Shown here piece by piece: positions 1 to 9,585 of a stretch of 64,000 nt of DNA. The notes below the pieces were generated by a model, which was not told where the DNA came from, ran no database searches, and was given only the letters and a program-made list of their open reading frames with translations. Origin of the DNA: Sporosarcina pasteurii (GTDB lineage Bacteria > Bacillota > Bacilli > Bacillales_A > Planococcaceae); the NCBI RefSeq assembly GCF_041295575.1, contig NZ_CP160452.1:1364001-1428000 (forward strand), given 5' to 3'. Numbering within the stretch: position 1 is the stretch's first letter; every line of letters begins with the position of its first letter. Made by a program: the position numbers and the translations under genes.

Positions 1-1
1 C

Positions 2-1003
2 GGAATTTCGAAGAAGCGAATCCATCCTGCATACGAGGAAGTAGATACACTTGATTTAACTACTAAGTTTGACCGATTTGATTTCGTAGAGAGTCGAAAG
101 AGGTTTTTTGCGTTATCAGCCATTTTGCTGATTTCGGGTGCTATCGTGTTAGGGATATTCAAATTGAATTTAGGCATTGATTTTTCGAGTGGTACACGAG
201 TAGAAGTGCTTTCCGACCAGGCTTTATCAGCGGATAAAATAGAAGAGTATGTAGACTCAATCGGTTACCCAACTTCTGATATCGTCATTTCAGGAGAGGA
301 TAAAAATATTGGTGTCATTCGTTACGCAGATGAATTTTCGCAAGATGAAATCAATACATTAAAGTCAAATCTTGCTGAACATTACGGTGCTGAACCGAAT
401 GTTAGTACTGTATCACCAACTGTAGGGAAAGAACTTGTGAAAAATGCCATTTATGCACTTGCTTTTGCAGCGATTGGCATTATCATATACGTTGCGTTTC
501 GTTTTGAATGGCGAATGGGACTTGCTTCGATCATTGGCTTACTGCATGATGCCTTTTTCATGGTGGCAGTTTTTAGTATTTTACGACTTGAAGTAGATAT
601 TACATTTGTAGCGGCGGTATTAACGATTATCGGTTACTCCATCAACGATACGATTGTTACATTTGACCGAATTCGTGAAAATATGAATCGCCGTAAAGAA
701 ATCAAAGATGCGAAAGAATTGGCAGACATTGTGAATAAATCACTTAGACAAACGTTAACACGTTCCGTAAACACTGTTTTAACAGTTATCTTTGTCGTCG
801 TTGCACTCATGTTATTAGGGGCAGAGTCGATTCAAAACTTCTCGATTGCCTTGTTAATTGGTTTAATTGCCGGAACTTATTCATCTATTTTCATTTCTGC
901 GCAAATTTGGTACAACTTGAAGAAGCGTGAGATGCAAGAAAAAGGTTCAATTAAAATTGATAAAGAGAAAAAACAATGGGGCTCTGATGAACCGGTTGTT
1001 TAA
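2..1003 (+). CDS. secDF: SecDF protein-export membrane protein, SecF half (5' end outside window)
   Basis: Proton-driven membrane component of the Sec machinery that helps pull proteins across the cytoplasmic membrane. The frame is open from the first bases of the window. The first methionine-type codon, TTG at 125, lies inside the first membrane helix, so the gene starts upstream. The visible part has a membrane helix, the SecF periplasmic motif LGIDFSSGTRVEV, and then five helices including the family signature GYSINDTIVTFDRIREN near the centre. The linker before the first helix (EEVDTLDLTTKFDRFDF) resembles the SecD-SecF junction of fused Bacillus proteins, so a fused SecDF is more likely than a free SecF. 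It ends with a charged cytoplasmic tail and is followed by a hairpin terminator. The family call is secure; the fusion is inferred because SecD is not visible. Confidence 0.93.
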   Translation, partial: GISKKRIHPAYEEVDTLDLTTKFDRFDFVESRKRFFALSAILLISGAIVLGIFKLNLGIDFSSGTRVEVLSDQALSADKIEEYVDSIGYPTSDIVISGEDKNIGVIRYADEFSQDEINTLKSNLAEHYGAEPNVSTVSPTVGKELVKNAIYALAFAAIGIIIYVAFRFEWRMGLASIIGLLHDAFFMVAVFSILRLEVDITFVAAVLTIIGYSINDTIVTFDRIRENMNRRKEIKDAKELADIVNKSLRQTLTRSVNTVLTVIFVVVALMLLGAESIQNFSIALLIGLIAGTYSSIFISAQIWYNLKKREMQEKGSIKIDKEKKQWGSDEPVV

Positions 1004-1040
1004 TGGATTAACAATTTTAAAATACGTTTCACTACATGGA

Positions 1041-1076
1041 AACACAGGGTATACAACTTGTATATCTTGTGTTTTT
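1041..1076 (+). terminator. Intrinsic terminator after secDF
   Basis: Nearly perfect inverted repeat (arms 1041-1056 and 1058-1073, with a few G-U pairs) followed by a run of T. It separates secDF from the LapA-domain gene. Confidence 0.8.
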
Positions 1077-1094
1077 TAAGGGAGGAAAAGAGAA

Positions 1095-1427
1095 ATGAAA
1101 TTTCAATGGACTTGGATAGTTGGCCTTTTATTTGCTGTTATAATTGCAGTATTTTCCGTGATCAATGTTGAGGCTGTTCCTGTGAATTATGTATTTGGAA
1201 CTGCAGAATGGCCGCTTGTTCTCGTTATTTTAGGTTCTGCATTACTTGGGGCGGCAGTCAGTGGCATAGTCGCCTTATTTCGTTCAGTTGCGGGTAAGCA
1301 TCAAGTTAAAGAGTTATTAAAAGATGTGAATGCAAAAGAGTTATTAATTGCAGCTCAGCAAAATGAAATCGCTGAGTTACAAAAACAAATCCCTCGGAAA
1401 AAAGAACGAGTAAAAGAACAGCTTTAA
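1095..1427 (+). CDS. LapA-domain (DUF1049) small membrane protein, YrvD-like
   Basis: Small inner-membrane protein of 110 residues. Two hydrophobic helices (about residues 7-27 and 40-62) are followed by a basic, coiled-coil-like cytoplasmic tail rich in K, E and Q. This is the layout of LapA/DUF1049 proteins, and B. subtilis yrvD sits at the same place between secDF and recJ. In Gram-negatives LapA is linked to envelope assembly; its role in Gram-positives is not known. The start ATG has GGGAGG about nine bases upstream. A terminator on each side suggests a single-gene transcript. Family assignment rests on layout and synteny. Confidence 0.75.
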   Translation: MKFQWTWIVGLLFAVIIAVFSVINVEAVPVNYVFGTAEWPLVLVILGSALLGAAVSGIVALFRSVAGKHQVKELLKDVNAKELLIAAQQNEIAELQKQIPRKKERVKEQL

Positions 1428-1437
1428 ATTGCTGTAC

Positions 1438-1479
1438 AAAAAAGCATTGCTTTTCATTTATCTAAAGCAATGCTTTTTT
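1438..1479 (+). terminator. Intrinsic terminator after the LapA-domain gene
   Basis: Perfect 16-bp inverted repeat (1438-1453 with 1464-1479). One arm starts with six A and the other ends with six T, so it can work on both strands. Confidence 0.88.
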
Positions 1480-1590
1480 GTTTGGAATAGGACGTCTCGA
1501 TACTCTTTTACTTTTCGTTTAGAAAATGTTTCTCGTTTTCTTTAAGATAACGCAAGCATCCGTTACAATAGAAAGGAGGATGTGAACAGC

Positions 1591-3930
1591 TTGATAGAAT
1601 CAATGAAGAAATGGTTGATTGAGAGACCTGATGAAAAATTAGTAGATCATTTTACAGAAGAACTAAATATTTCTACTGTCCATGCTAAAATATTAATTTC
1701 AAGAGGAATCACGAATATAAATGAGGCAAAAGACTTTTTAAACACGGATGAAACTGCTTTACATGACCCTTTTTTATTCCATCAAATGGACCATGCAGTG
1801 AATCTGATTAAAAATGCGATACACCAGAATAAAAAAATTGCTATTTATGGCGACTATGATTGTGATGGTGTCACTAGTATTACCGTTTTAATGACCGCTT
1901 TAGAGCGTCTTGGTGCCGATGTCTTTTTCGTCATTCCGAATCGATTTGAACACGGATATGGTCCACATAAAGATTTATTTCAAGAAATTTATGAAGCAGG
2001 CGCATCGATGATTATTACGGTAGATAACGGTGTGTCCGGAATTGATGAAATTGCTTTTGCGAAGACACTTGGAATGGAAGTTATTATAACGGACCATCAT
2101 GAAGCTGGAAAAGTTTGGCCAGCAGCGGACGCGACCCTTCATCCACGACATCCTGAAGGGCAATATCCTATCCCGGATTTGGCAGGGGTAGGGGTGGCAT
2201 TTAAACTAGCTTGCGCATTGTTAGGAGAGGTGCCAAAAGATTTATTGGAAATCGTTGCAATTGGAACAGTTGCTGATTTAGTATCTCTGCGCGGAGAAAA
2301 TCGTTATTTCGTTAAAAAAGGAATTGAATTGATGCGAAAATCACGGCGACCTGGCATACAAGCATTGGCCAAAGTTGCAGGAACCGCACAAGACCAATTA
2401 ACAGAAGAATCTATAGGGTTTATGATAGGACCGCGTTTGAACGCACCAGGACGACTCGGAGACGCTGCATCTGCAGTGGAATTATTGAAAACAGAAGATG
2501 GCTTTATCGCAACAGGTCTTGCAGAAGAACTTGATGATTATAACAAAGAACGTCAAGGGATTGTTTCTACGATTACTAAAGAAGCGGAAGCAATGGTTCA
2601 AAAAATGTATGGCAACGAAATTCCAGCTGTATTTGTTCTTGCAAAAGAAGGATGGAATCCAGGTGTTGTAGGGATAGTTGCTTCTAGACTGACGGATAAA
2701 TATTATCGTCCTGCTATTGTTCTTTCATTAGATGATAATACTGGCATGGCAAAAGGCTCTGCTAGAAGTATTGAAGGATTTAATATGTATGAGGAACTTT
2801 CGAAAAATGCTGATCTATTAACGCATTTTGGTGGACATCCAGTAGCAGCAGGTTTGTCGCTGGAAATGGATCATGTCGCTCTATTACGCGAACGTTTAAT
2901 TGAACAAGCTGAAGCTACTATGACGCAAGAACAGTTCATCCCAAAATTGGCGATCGATTTGCCACTCTCATTAGATGAAATCGATGTCAATACTTTACAA
3001 TCACTTGATTTACTACGACCATTCGGGATGGATTTTGAAAAGCCGACTTATTTAATTGAAAACATCTCTGCTGCTTCGATACGAAAAATTGGCGCTGCAC
3101 GCAATCACTTAAAGGTAGAGTTGACGGATGGTACAGAAAAACTTGATGCAATTGGTTTTGGGTTAGGGGAGCTTGCGGATCATATAAGTCCAGGCATTCA
3201 ATTTTCAATCGTTGGGGATCTTCAAATAAATGAATGGAATGGCAATAAAAAGCCACAATTATTAGTAGAGGACATTCATTCAAATGAGTGGCAGTTATTT
3301 GATTTGCGCGGGATTCGAGAAGTCTCTCGTTGGATACATACTGTGCCTACAACGAAATCAACATTTTTTGCATTCCAAGAAAGAACGATAAAACAATTAC
3401 GCTCTGCAATGAATGGACATACAATTCAATTATACGGCGAACATCATCTACCAACAAAAGAGTCGCTTATCTTACTTGATTTGCCGAATGATTCAACACA
3501 ATTAAAAGAAGTAGTGAAAGAAAGTGAGCCTAGCCGAATTTACGCTCATTTCTACGTACCTGAATCGACTTATTTTGACGCAATTCCTGGACGTGAACAG
3601 TTTGGTTGGTACTATAGCTTCCTTAAAAGTCGAGGCAGTTTCGATTTGAAAACAAACGGTGAAAAGCTAGCACAACATAAAGGTTGGAAAAATGATATCG
3701 TTTTTTTCATGTCAGAGGTGTTTTCTGATTTAGGATTTGTTAAGATTGAAGATGGTGTCATTACGATGATGGAAACGAATGAAAAAAGAGATTTAACTGA
3801 AGCGCCTACGTACAAAGCACGTAAGCGTAAAATGGAACTAGAGAAGAAATTACTGTATGCACCATATAATGAATTGAAGCGATGGTTTGACGACATACGT
3901 TGTGGAACGATCGATAGGGAGGAACAATAA
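1591..3930 (+). CDS. recJ: Single-stranded-DNA-specific exonuclease RecJ
   Basis: 5'-3' exonuclease acting on single-stranded DNA in recombination and repair. The protein has about 779 residues, and the DHH-family motifs are visible: [11 protein letters not shown] near residue 90, TDHHEAG near 170, and the DHHA1 region [14 protein letters not shown] and [12 protein letters not shown] long C-terminal extension is typical of Bacillus RecJ. The open frame reaches back to GTG 1582, but the strong site AAAGGAGG at 1572-1579 is then only two bases away. TTG 1591 gives normal spacing and an N-terminus (IESMKKW then RPD) that resembles Bacillus RecJ, so it is preferred. The stop codon overlaps the apt start by one base, so recJ and apt are translationally coupled. 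Synteny with B. subtilis supports the call. Confidence 0.95.
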   Translation: MIESMKKWLIERPDEKLVDHFTEELNISTVHAKILISRGITNINEAKDFLNTDETALHDPFLFHQMDHAVNLIKNAIHQNKKIAIYGDYDCDGVTSITVLMTALERLGADVFFVIPNRFEHGYGPHKDLFQEIYEAGASMIITVDNGVSGIDEIAFAKTLGMEVIITDHHEAGKVWPAADATLHPRHPEGQYPIPDLAGVGVAFKLACALLGEVPKDLLEIVAIGTVADLVSLRGENRYFVKKGIELMRKSRRPGIQALAKVAGTAQDQLTEESIGFMIGPRLNAPGRLGDAASAVELLKTEDGFIATGLAEELDDYNKERQGIVSTITKEAEAMVQKMYGNEIPAVFVLAKEGWNPGVVGIVASRLTDKYYRPAIVLSLDDNTGMAKGSARSIEGFNMYEELSKNADLLTHFGGHPVAAGLSLEMDHVALLRERLIEQAEATMTQEQFIPKLAIDLPLSLDEIDVNTLQSLDLLRPFGMDFEKPTYLIENISAASIRKIGAARNHLKVELTDGTEKLDAIGFGLGELADHISPGIQFSIVGDLQINEWNGNKKPQLLVEDIHSNEWQLFDLRGIREVSRWIHTVPTTKSTFFAFQERTIKQLRSAMNGHTIQLYGEHHLPTKESLILLDLPNDSTQLKEVVKESEPSRIYAHFYVPESTYFDAIPGREQFGWYYSFLKSRGSFDLKTNGEKLAQHKGWKNDIVFFMSEVFSDLGFVKIEDGVITMMETNEKRDLTEAPTYKARKRKMELEKKLLYAPYNELKRWFDDIRCGTIDREEQ

Positions 3931-4442
3931 TGAATTTAAAAGACTATGTAACGGTTGTGCCGGATTATCCAAAGGAAGGCATTACCTTTAAAGATATTAC
4001 AACGATTATGGATAATGGAAAAGCCTATAAACATGCAACGGATGAAATTGTAAAGTACGCGAAAGAATTAGATACCGATATTATTGTTGGACCTGAAGCG
4101 AGAGGTTTTATTATCGGATGTCCAGTAGCATATGCGTTAGAGATTGGGTTTGCACCTGTCCGTAAACCGGGAAAACTCCCACGTGAAACGGTTAGTGTTG
4201 ATTACGACCTAGAATATGGTCAAGATACGCTGACGATTCATAAAGATGCGATTAAGCCAGGTCAAAGGGTTCTAATCGTAGATGATTTATTGGCGACAGG
4301 CGGTACGATTGGTGCTACTATCGCGCTCGTTGAAAAACTTGGCGGTATTGTTGTTGGTTGTGCATTTATCATCGAGCTATCTTATTTAAATGGACGAGAC
4401 AAGCTAAAAGGCTACGATATGCGCGCGCTCATTACGTACTAA
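3930..4442 (+). CDS. apt: Adenine phosphoribosyltransferase
   Basis: Purine salvage enzyme converting adenine and PRPP to AMP and pyrophosphate in the cytoplasm. It has 170 residues, the usual length. The PRPP-binding motif [13 protein letters not shown] lies near residue 118, and the N-terminal [20 protein letters not shown] is characteristic of Apt. The ATG overlaps the recJ stop (TAATG) and a GGGAGGAAC site lies inside the recJ end. It is followed by a terminator that closes the recJ-apt unit. Confidence 0.97.
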   Translation: MNLKDYVTVVPDYPKEGITFKDITTIMDNGKAYKHATDEIVKYAKELDTDIIVGPEARGFIIGCPVAYALEIGFAPVRKPGKLPRETVSVDYDLEYGQDTLTIHKDAIKPGQRVLIVDDLLATGGTIGATIALVEKLGGIVVGCAFIIELSYLNGRDKLKGYDMRALITY

Positions 4443-4469
4443 TTTGAATAAAAAAACTTGAAAGAAACT

Positions 4470-4523
4470 GACCATGCATTCCCCTCCTAAAGCTTTATTT
4501 TGGGAGGGAAAGCGGTCTTTTTT
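4470..4523 (+). terminator. Intrinsic terminator after apt
   Basis: Long hairpin with outer pairing GACC (4470-4473) to GGTC (4514-4517) and an inner arm TTCCCCTCC pairing with GGAGGGAA, followed by six T. Confidence 0.8.
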
Positions 4524-4866
4524 GTTTTATTATTTTGTCCATGTGGTCTGATGAAGAATAAAGTAGTGGAAATAGGACTGCCAGGCAAAAAGAAACATAA
4601 CATATCTTGTCTTTTCAAAACCTTGGTTTTTGCATCTTCTTCTTGAAAAGCTTATGATAGAGAGAAGGGGCATTTTTCAAAATATTAATTTGTTTTGTGA
4701 AGATGTCTTTGTTAAGATTAAAAACAGCACAGTTATCGATCGTACTTTATCATAGAATAAACTTATAATGGCAATGGGATTTTTGTTTACTTAGGAAATA
4801 CTTTTCTTTTAAGTGAGTCTTATTTACTAAAGACACTAAAGTCCCGATTTGAAAGGAGCTTTACAT
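4524..4866 (+). other. apt-relA intergenic region, probable relA promoter
   Basis: No gene is seen here. A TATAAT hexamer at 4764-4769 is a plausible -10 for relA, about 100 bases before its start, but no good -35 stands at the right distance. The relA ribosome site AAAGGAGC is at 4852-4859. Confidence 0.35.
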
Positions 4867-7065
4867 ATGGCGAAGGATAAGGATATGACTGCTGAAGATA
4901 TTTTCACACTCGTCTCTTCGTATATGAATGATGAACATGTAGATTTCGTAAAAAAAGCATATGAAGCAGCGAAATCTGCGCACGAGGGACAATATAGAAG
5001 CTCAGGCGAAGCATATATCCTTCACCCGGTTCAAGTTGCAGGCATTCTTGCGGAGTTACAAATGGATCCAGCTACGGTTGCAGCAGGATTTCTTCATGAT
5101 GTGGTAGAAGATACTGAAGTTGGTAGGGACGATATTATTGAAGAATTCGGCGAAGAGGTTGCGATGCTTGTCGATGGCGTGACAAAGTTAGAAAGACTTA
5201 AATATAGGTCGAAAGAAGAAAAACAAGCTGAAAACCACCGGAAGATGTTCGTGGCGATGGCTCAAGATATTCGAGTTATTTTAATCAAGCTTGCTGACCG
5301 TTTACATAATATGCGAACGTTAAGACATGTTTCAGTTGAAAAACAACGCCGTGTTTCAGCGGAAACGTTAGAAATATTTGCTCCTCTAGCGCACCGACTA
5401 GGAATTTCAACAATAAAGTGGGAATTAGAAGATATCGCGCTACGCTATTTAAAACCACAGCAATATTACCGTATCGTCAACATGATGAAACAAAAAAGAG
5501 TAGAGCGGGAAGATTACTTAGAAGATTTAATGGACCAAATGAAAACGGAAATTAATAAAATGAATATCGAGGCAGATTTATCGGGCCGTCCAAAGCATTT
5601 ATATTCTATCTATCGAAAAATGGTTTTACAAGAAAAGGAATTTGAAGAAATCTATGATTTATTAGCGGTTCGAATCATTGTGAAAAGTATTAAAGATTGT
5701 TATGCCGTTCTGGGAATTATTCATACGTTATGGAAACCGATGCCTGGCAGATTTAAAGATTATATCGCAATGGCGAAACAAAATTTATACCAATCACTCC
5801 ATACGACCGTTGTAGGTCCTGGTGGAGACCCTTTAGAAGTGCAAATCCGTACTGAAGAAATGCATAAAATCGCCGAATACGGGGTTGCGGCACATTGGGC
5901 TTATAAAGAAGGGAAAAGTGCGAGTAATAATCCAAAAGATATTGATTCAAAACTGACGTGGTTTAGAGAAATTTTAGAGTTCCAAAATGAATCATCCGAT
6001 GCCGAAGAATTCATGGAATCATTGAAGTTCGATTTATTCTCAGATATGATTTACGTCTTTACGCCACAAAGTGATGTTATCGAGTTACCGGCTGGATCAG
6101 TACCAATTGACTTTGCTTATCGCGTACATTCTGAAGTAGGTAACCGAACGATTGGTGCAAAAGTGAATGGGAAAATGGTACCGCTGGATACTGAATTACA
6201 TACCGGTGATATTATTGAAATATTAACATCCAATAACTCTTTTGGTCCAAGCAGAGATTGGCTGAAAATTGCTCATTCCTCTCAAGCGAAAAATAAAATT
6301 CGACAATTTTTCAAAAAACAATTGCGCCAGGAGAATATTGAAAAAGGTCGCGAAATGATTGAGAAAGAAATCCGTGACCAAGATTTTGCGGTCAAAGATA
6401 TATACACGACGAGTAACATTTCCAGAGTCTGTGACAAGTTTAATTTCGCATCAGAGGAAGATATGTGTGCAGCCGTTGGGTTTAATGGAATTACGGCAGA
6501 GCAAGTTGTGAATCGTCTAGCTGAAAAACTCAAAAGAGAACGTGTAGAACAAGACAAAATTAATAAAATCGTAACAGATATGCAAACGAATCAGCCTACT
6601 CGGGTAACGGAGTCTGGCGTTATTGTAAAAGATATCGATAATTTATTAATCCGATTGTCTAAATGCTGCAACCCAGTTCCTGGAGATGATATCGTTGGTT
6701 TTATTACGAAAGGACGAGGCGTTTCCGTCCACCGTGCTGATTGTCCAAACGTCCAACATACGAGAGAAGAGGATAATCGACTCATTGATGTCGAATGGGC
6801 AGTGGGACGAACGGATGACCGTAAAGAGTTTCAAGTGGATATAGAAATTTCTGCTTTTGATCGTCATGGTTTATTAAATGAAGTCATGATGGTTGTTGCG
6901 GAAACGAAAACAACGATGGTCGCGGTAAGTGGCAAAGCGGATAAGGAAAATATCGCAAAAATTAATATGTCAATAAAAATTAAAAACATCGCTCATTTGC
7001 ATAGAATTGTGGATCGCATTAAACAAGTGCGCGATATTTATTCTGTAGAGCGCGTAATTAATTAA
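4867..7065 (+). CDS. relA: Bifunctional (p)ppGpp synthetase/hydrolase RelA/SpoT
   Basis: Makes and degrades the stringent-response alarmone (p)ppGpp and interacts with the ribosome. It has 732 residues. Domains in order: HD hydrolase with HDVVEDT at about residues 77-83, synthetase domain (YSIYRKM, DLLAVRIIV, YQSLHTTV) at about 240-350, TGS (YVFTPQSDVIELPAGS) at about 395-455, a zinc-finger-like segment with SKCCNPVPGDDI near 600, and a C-terminal ACT/RRM domain. Both catalytic halves look intact, so a bifunctional Rel is expected. The frame opens at TTG 4849, but AAAGGAGC at 4852-4859 fits ATG 4867. It is followed 17 bases later by dtd, probably on the same transcript, as in B. subtilis. Confidence 0.97.
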   Translation: MAKDKDMTAEDIFTLVSSYMNDEHVDFVKKAYEAAKSAHEGQYRSSGEAYILHPVQVAGILAELQMDPATVAAGFLHDVVEDTEVGRDDIIEEFGEEVAMLVDGVTKLERLKYRSKEEKQAENHRKMFVAMAQDIRVILIKLADRLHNMRTLRHVSVEKQRRVSAETLEIFAPLAHRLGISTIKWELEDIALRYLKPQQYYRIVNMMKQKRVEREDYLEDLMDQMKTEINKMNIEADLSGRPKHLYSIYRKMVLQEKEFEEIYDLLAVRIIVKSIKDCYAVLGIIHTLWKPMPGRFKDYIAMAKQNLYQSLHTTVVGPGGDPLEVQIRTEEMHKIAEYGVAAHWAYKEGKSASNNPKDIDSKLTWFREILEFQNESSDAEEFMESLKFDLFSDMIYVFTPQSDVIELPAGSVPIDFAYRVHSEVGNRTIGAKVNGKMVPLDTELHTGDIIEILTSNNSFGPSRDWLKIAHSSQAKNKIRQFFKKQLRQENIEKGREMIEKEIRDQDFAVKDIYTTSNISRVCDKFNFASEEDMCAAVGFNGITAEQVVNRLAEKLKRERVEQDKINKIVTDMQTNQPTRVTESGVIVKDIDNLLIRLSKCCNPVPGDDIVGFITKGRGVSVHRADCPNVQHTREEDNRLIDVEWAVGRTDDRKEFQVDIEISAFDRHGLLNEVMMVVAETKTTMVAVSGKADKENIAKINMSIKIKNIAHLHRIVDRIKQVRDIYSVERVIN

Positions 7066-7082
7066 AGAAGGATGAAGGATAA

Positions 7083-7523
7083 ATGAGAGTCGTATTACAA
7101 CGAACAGGTCCTGCCAATGTCAAAGTTGACGGGGAAGTGACTGGAGCGATTGACAAAGGGTATGTATTACTCGTAGGGATTACACATTCCGATAGCGAAG
7201 AAGATGTGTCTTATGTTGCCAAGAAAATTTCCAACCTTCGATTATGGGAAGATGAAGAAGGAAAAATGAATAATTCTATCTTAGAAGTTGGTGGGGACAT
7301 TCTATCCGTGTCACAATTTACTTTGTATGGGGATACTGCAAAAGGGCGACGTCCAAGCTTTATCGACGCAGCCCGTCCTGAACAAGCTGAACCTTTATGG
7401 ATCCTATTTAATGAAAAGTTAAAAGAACAAGGACTGAATGTTGAAACAGGTGTATTCGGAGCAATGATGGATGTTGAACTCGTGAATGATGGACCTGTGA
7501 CAATTATTGTTGAGTCAAAATAA
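7083..7523 (+). CDS. dtd: D-aminoacyl-tRNA deacylase
   Basis: Removes D-amino acids mistakenly loaded on tRNA. It has 146 residues, the usual length. The two active-site signatures are present: [10 protein letters not shown] near residue 78 and [12 protein letters not shown] at the C-terminus (the GP motif). It lies 17 bases after relA and ends at a strong terminator shared with the convergent amidase gene. Confidence 0.96.
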   Translation: MRVVLQRTGPANVKVDGEVTGAIDKGYVLLVGITHSDSEEDVSYVAKKISNLRLWEDEEGKMNNSILEVGGDILSVSQFTLYGDTAKGRRPSFIDAARPEQAEPLWILFNEKLKEQGLNVETGVFGAMMDVELVNDGPVTIIVESK

Positions 7524-7529
7524 TAAATT

Positions 7530-7568
7530 AAAAATCCTTAAGCGGCCAAATATCGCTTAAGGATTTTT
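7530..7568. terminator. Bidirectional terminator between dtd and the amidase gene
   Basis: Perfect 15-bp inverted repeat (7530-7544 with 7554-7568) with A-run and T-run ends. It serves the two convergent genes. Confidence 0.9.
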
Positions 7569-7604
7569 AAATACATTATTGTTTCTTCATAAAGGATACG
7601 CACT

Positions 7605-9146
7605 TCATCGACCGTTCATATCGAAATAATTCAAAATCCCTTTATATATTCCGTATGTTGCTTGGTCGCGATAGCGGTTGCTGTCTATTGTTCGCTCTTC
7701 TGATGGATTTGATAAAAAACCAAGTTCAACGAGCACAGCGTTTTGTTTGTTCTCGCGCAGTACATAATAATTTCCCGGTTGAGCACCACGGTTTCTAAGT
7801 GCAATGCTAGATTGAAGACCGTTACTAATGGATTTTGCTAGCGCCGCTTGGTTACGATATTGATAATACGTTGTAAAACCTGAAATAGATGTGTCAGGGT
7901 TTGCGTCATAATGGATGCTAATAAAAGCATCTGCATTATTCTGTTGACTAATCATAACTCTCTTTTGCAACGACACGTAATGATCGGAATTTCTTGTTAG
8001 ATGGACAGTGGCTCCGGCCGCTTGAAGTTTGGCAACGAGCATTTCAGCCGTCTTCAGCGTAAGTGTCTTTTCTAATGTACCTCTAGCGCCGGTTGTACCT
8101 CTATCATTTCCGCCATGTCCTGGATCTACTATAATCGTCAGCCCTGTAAGTGTACCAGGCTCTCGTTTAGGTTTATTGATTGTAGATGTAGGTGTTAGTT
8201 TATCTTCCTCAATGGAGACGACCCATTTCGCGATGAACGCAGATTGTCCATTCGGCAAAGTAACTTCATACCAATCTCCATGTTCTTCTTTAATGGAAAA
8301 CTGTTCACCAGCATTTGCTCGGCTGACAATGGATGAAGAGGTTGTTGCAGATTCCCTAATATTTGTTCCGTTTGTAAGAACAGTCACTTTTCGGTTTTTT
8401 TCATAGGACTTTGATTGTGAAGCTTTTTTGTGTGTAAGTTCTCCGTGAAAAGAATAAACCCATCCAACTTTTTTGTCATCAATTTTTAATTGTACCCAAT
8501 TCCCTTCGATCTGTTGAACAGGATACGTTTCACCTTTATGTATTGTACTAATTTTCTTGGACGACAAGCCTGCTTTCTTTCTAACGTTTAACGCATCAAC
8601 TAAAACAGTAAACGACTCAAAGTTATCATAGGTTTGCGGTTGCTCTACTGACTTTTCCTGTTTGACTGTTACTTCAGAAATAAACTGTTGATGTACCCAA
8701 CCTTTCGTACCGTGAAATTGTGCATACACCCATTCGCCTTCACGGCTGATTAGTGTTGCTTTATCTCCCGCGTTCATTCGTGTTAAAATAGGTGCATTCA
8801 CAGATGGACTTGCTCGAAAGTTTAATGCGTCTGTTTGAGAGACAATTTCTGTTAGTTCATTAGGACGCTGATTGTTTGTAGTGGTTAGCCAGGAAGCAAT
8901 CCAGCCCGTTCGTCCTTTATAGTTTACTTTCAGCCAATCATCTGAAGTTGAGATGATTTCAACTTGTTCGCCGCGTTTTAAGGAATCGATTACATCGTAG
9001 GAAAGACCAGGGCCTGTGCGTACATTGAGCGAGTTCACTGCCACGGCTGTTCCATTTGGCTGTGCGTTCGTCTTCATTTCACTTGTAATAAAAGTAAGGG
9101 TAAAAATAAATGCAAGGGCCAATAGCGCGATTCTTTTTATTTTCAT
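7605..9146 (-). CDS. N-acetylmuramoyl-L-alanine amidase with four SH3b domains (YrvJ-like)
   Basis: Secreted cell-wall hydrolase cleaving the amide bond between MurNAc and L-alanine. Its 513 residues begin with a signal peptide (MKIKRIALLALAFIFTLTF). Four bacterial SH3 wall-binding repeats follow, starting near residues 34, 100, 178 and 252, each with a L/TN-x-R motif early and a GW or similar pair late. The C-terminal Amidase_3 domain (about 335-510) shows the zinc ligands in VDPGHGGND, an E in TLEKTLTL, SIHYDAN, and the catalytic glutamate in VLVELGFLSN. B. subtilis yrvJ occupies the same locus with the same architecture. AAGGAG lies just before the ATG. It is convergent with dtd and divergent from hisS. 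Confidence 0.93.
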   Translation of the reverse strand: MKIKRIALLALAFIFTLTFITSEMKTNAQPNGTAVAVNSLNVRTGPGLSYDVIDSLKRGEQVEIISTSDDWLKVNYKGRTGWIASWLTTTNNQRPNELTEIVSQTDALNFRASPSVNAPILTRMNAGDKATLISREGEWVYAQFHGTKGWVHQQFISEVTVKQEKSVEQPQTYDNFESFTVLVDALNVRKKAGLSSKKISTIHKGETYPVQQIEGNWVQLKIDDKKVGWVYSFHGELTHKKASQSKSYEKNRKVTVLTNGTNIRESATTSSSIVSRANAGEQFSIKEEHGDWYEVTLPNGQSAFIAKWVVSIEEDKLTPTSTINKPKREPGTLTGLTIIVDPGHGGNDRGTTGARGTLEKTLTLKTAEMLVAKLQAAGATVHLTRNSDHYVSLQKRVMISQQNNADAFISIHYDANPDTSISGFTTYYQYRNQAALAKSISNGLQSSIALRNRGAQPGNYYVLRENKQNAVLVELGFLSNPSEERTIDSNRYRDQATYGIYKGILNYFDMNGR

Positions 9147-9214
9147 TTAATCAACTCCTTTAAAATTCATTATAAGACAATCCAAACCATAAAACTACAT
9201 TATTTGCGAAAAGG

Positions 9215-9243
9215 TTGACATGACACAATATAATTATTAAGAT
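9215..9243 (+). promoter_or_regulatory. Sigma-A promoter of the hisS-aspS T-box transcript
   Basis: TTGACA at 9215-9220 and TAAGAT at 9238-9243 with a 17-base spacer, directly upstream of the T-box leader. Confidence 0.6.
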
Positions 9244-9249
9244 GAAGTG

Positions 9250-9522
9250 TAACTAACTATAAAATTTGCTGAAGACGTGGAGAGTAATGATAAATCTGTT
9301 TGTTCAGAGAGGGATGGACGTGGCTGAAATCCAACCTACAAACAATTATGATGAACAACACCACCGAGGCTCTTTATCGAAAGCATGAAATGATGAGTAG
9401 GTAAAGACGGAATCGGCCGTTATCCGAATACGAGTGGGCGTATAATACGCCAATTAGGGTGGAACCGCGGAAGCTATTAGGCTCTCGTCCCTTGCAATAT
9501 GCAAGGGGTGGGAGTCTTTTTT
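9250..9522 (+). promoter_or_regulatory. T-box riboswitch controlling hisS-aspS (histidine type)
   Basis: Leader RNA that senses uncharged tRNA and switches between terminator and antiterminator. The T-box core AGGGTGGAACCGCGG is at 9456-9470. A stable terminator follows (arms at about 9481-9495 and 9501-9516, then six T to 9522). Stem I carries the AGTA internal-loop motif at 9283-9286 and GAAC at 9353-9356 on the opposite strand. The tandem CAC triplets at 9359-9364 are plausible histidine specifiers, which fits the downstream hisS. The variable base of TGGN is A, which would pair best with a U discriminator rather than the C usual in tRNA-His; a mismatch there is tolerated in many T-boxes. 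The exact 5' edge is estimated. Confidence 0.9.
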
Positions 9523-9585
9523 GTGCTTAATAATATGTAAGCAAATCCACCTACTATGATGGTTTTTAATGAGAGGAGAATATTG

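Noticed and set aside
8029-8406. 125-residue frame antisense to the amidase gene
   Set aside because: Shadow of the SH3b/amidase coding frame on the other strand; no ribosome site.
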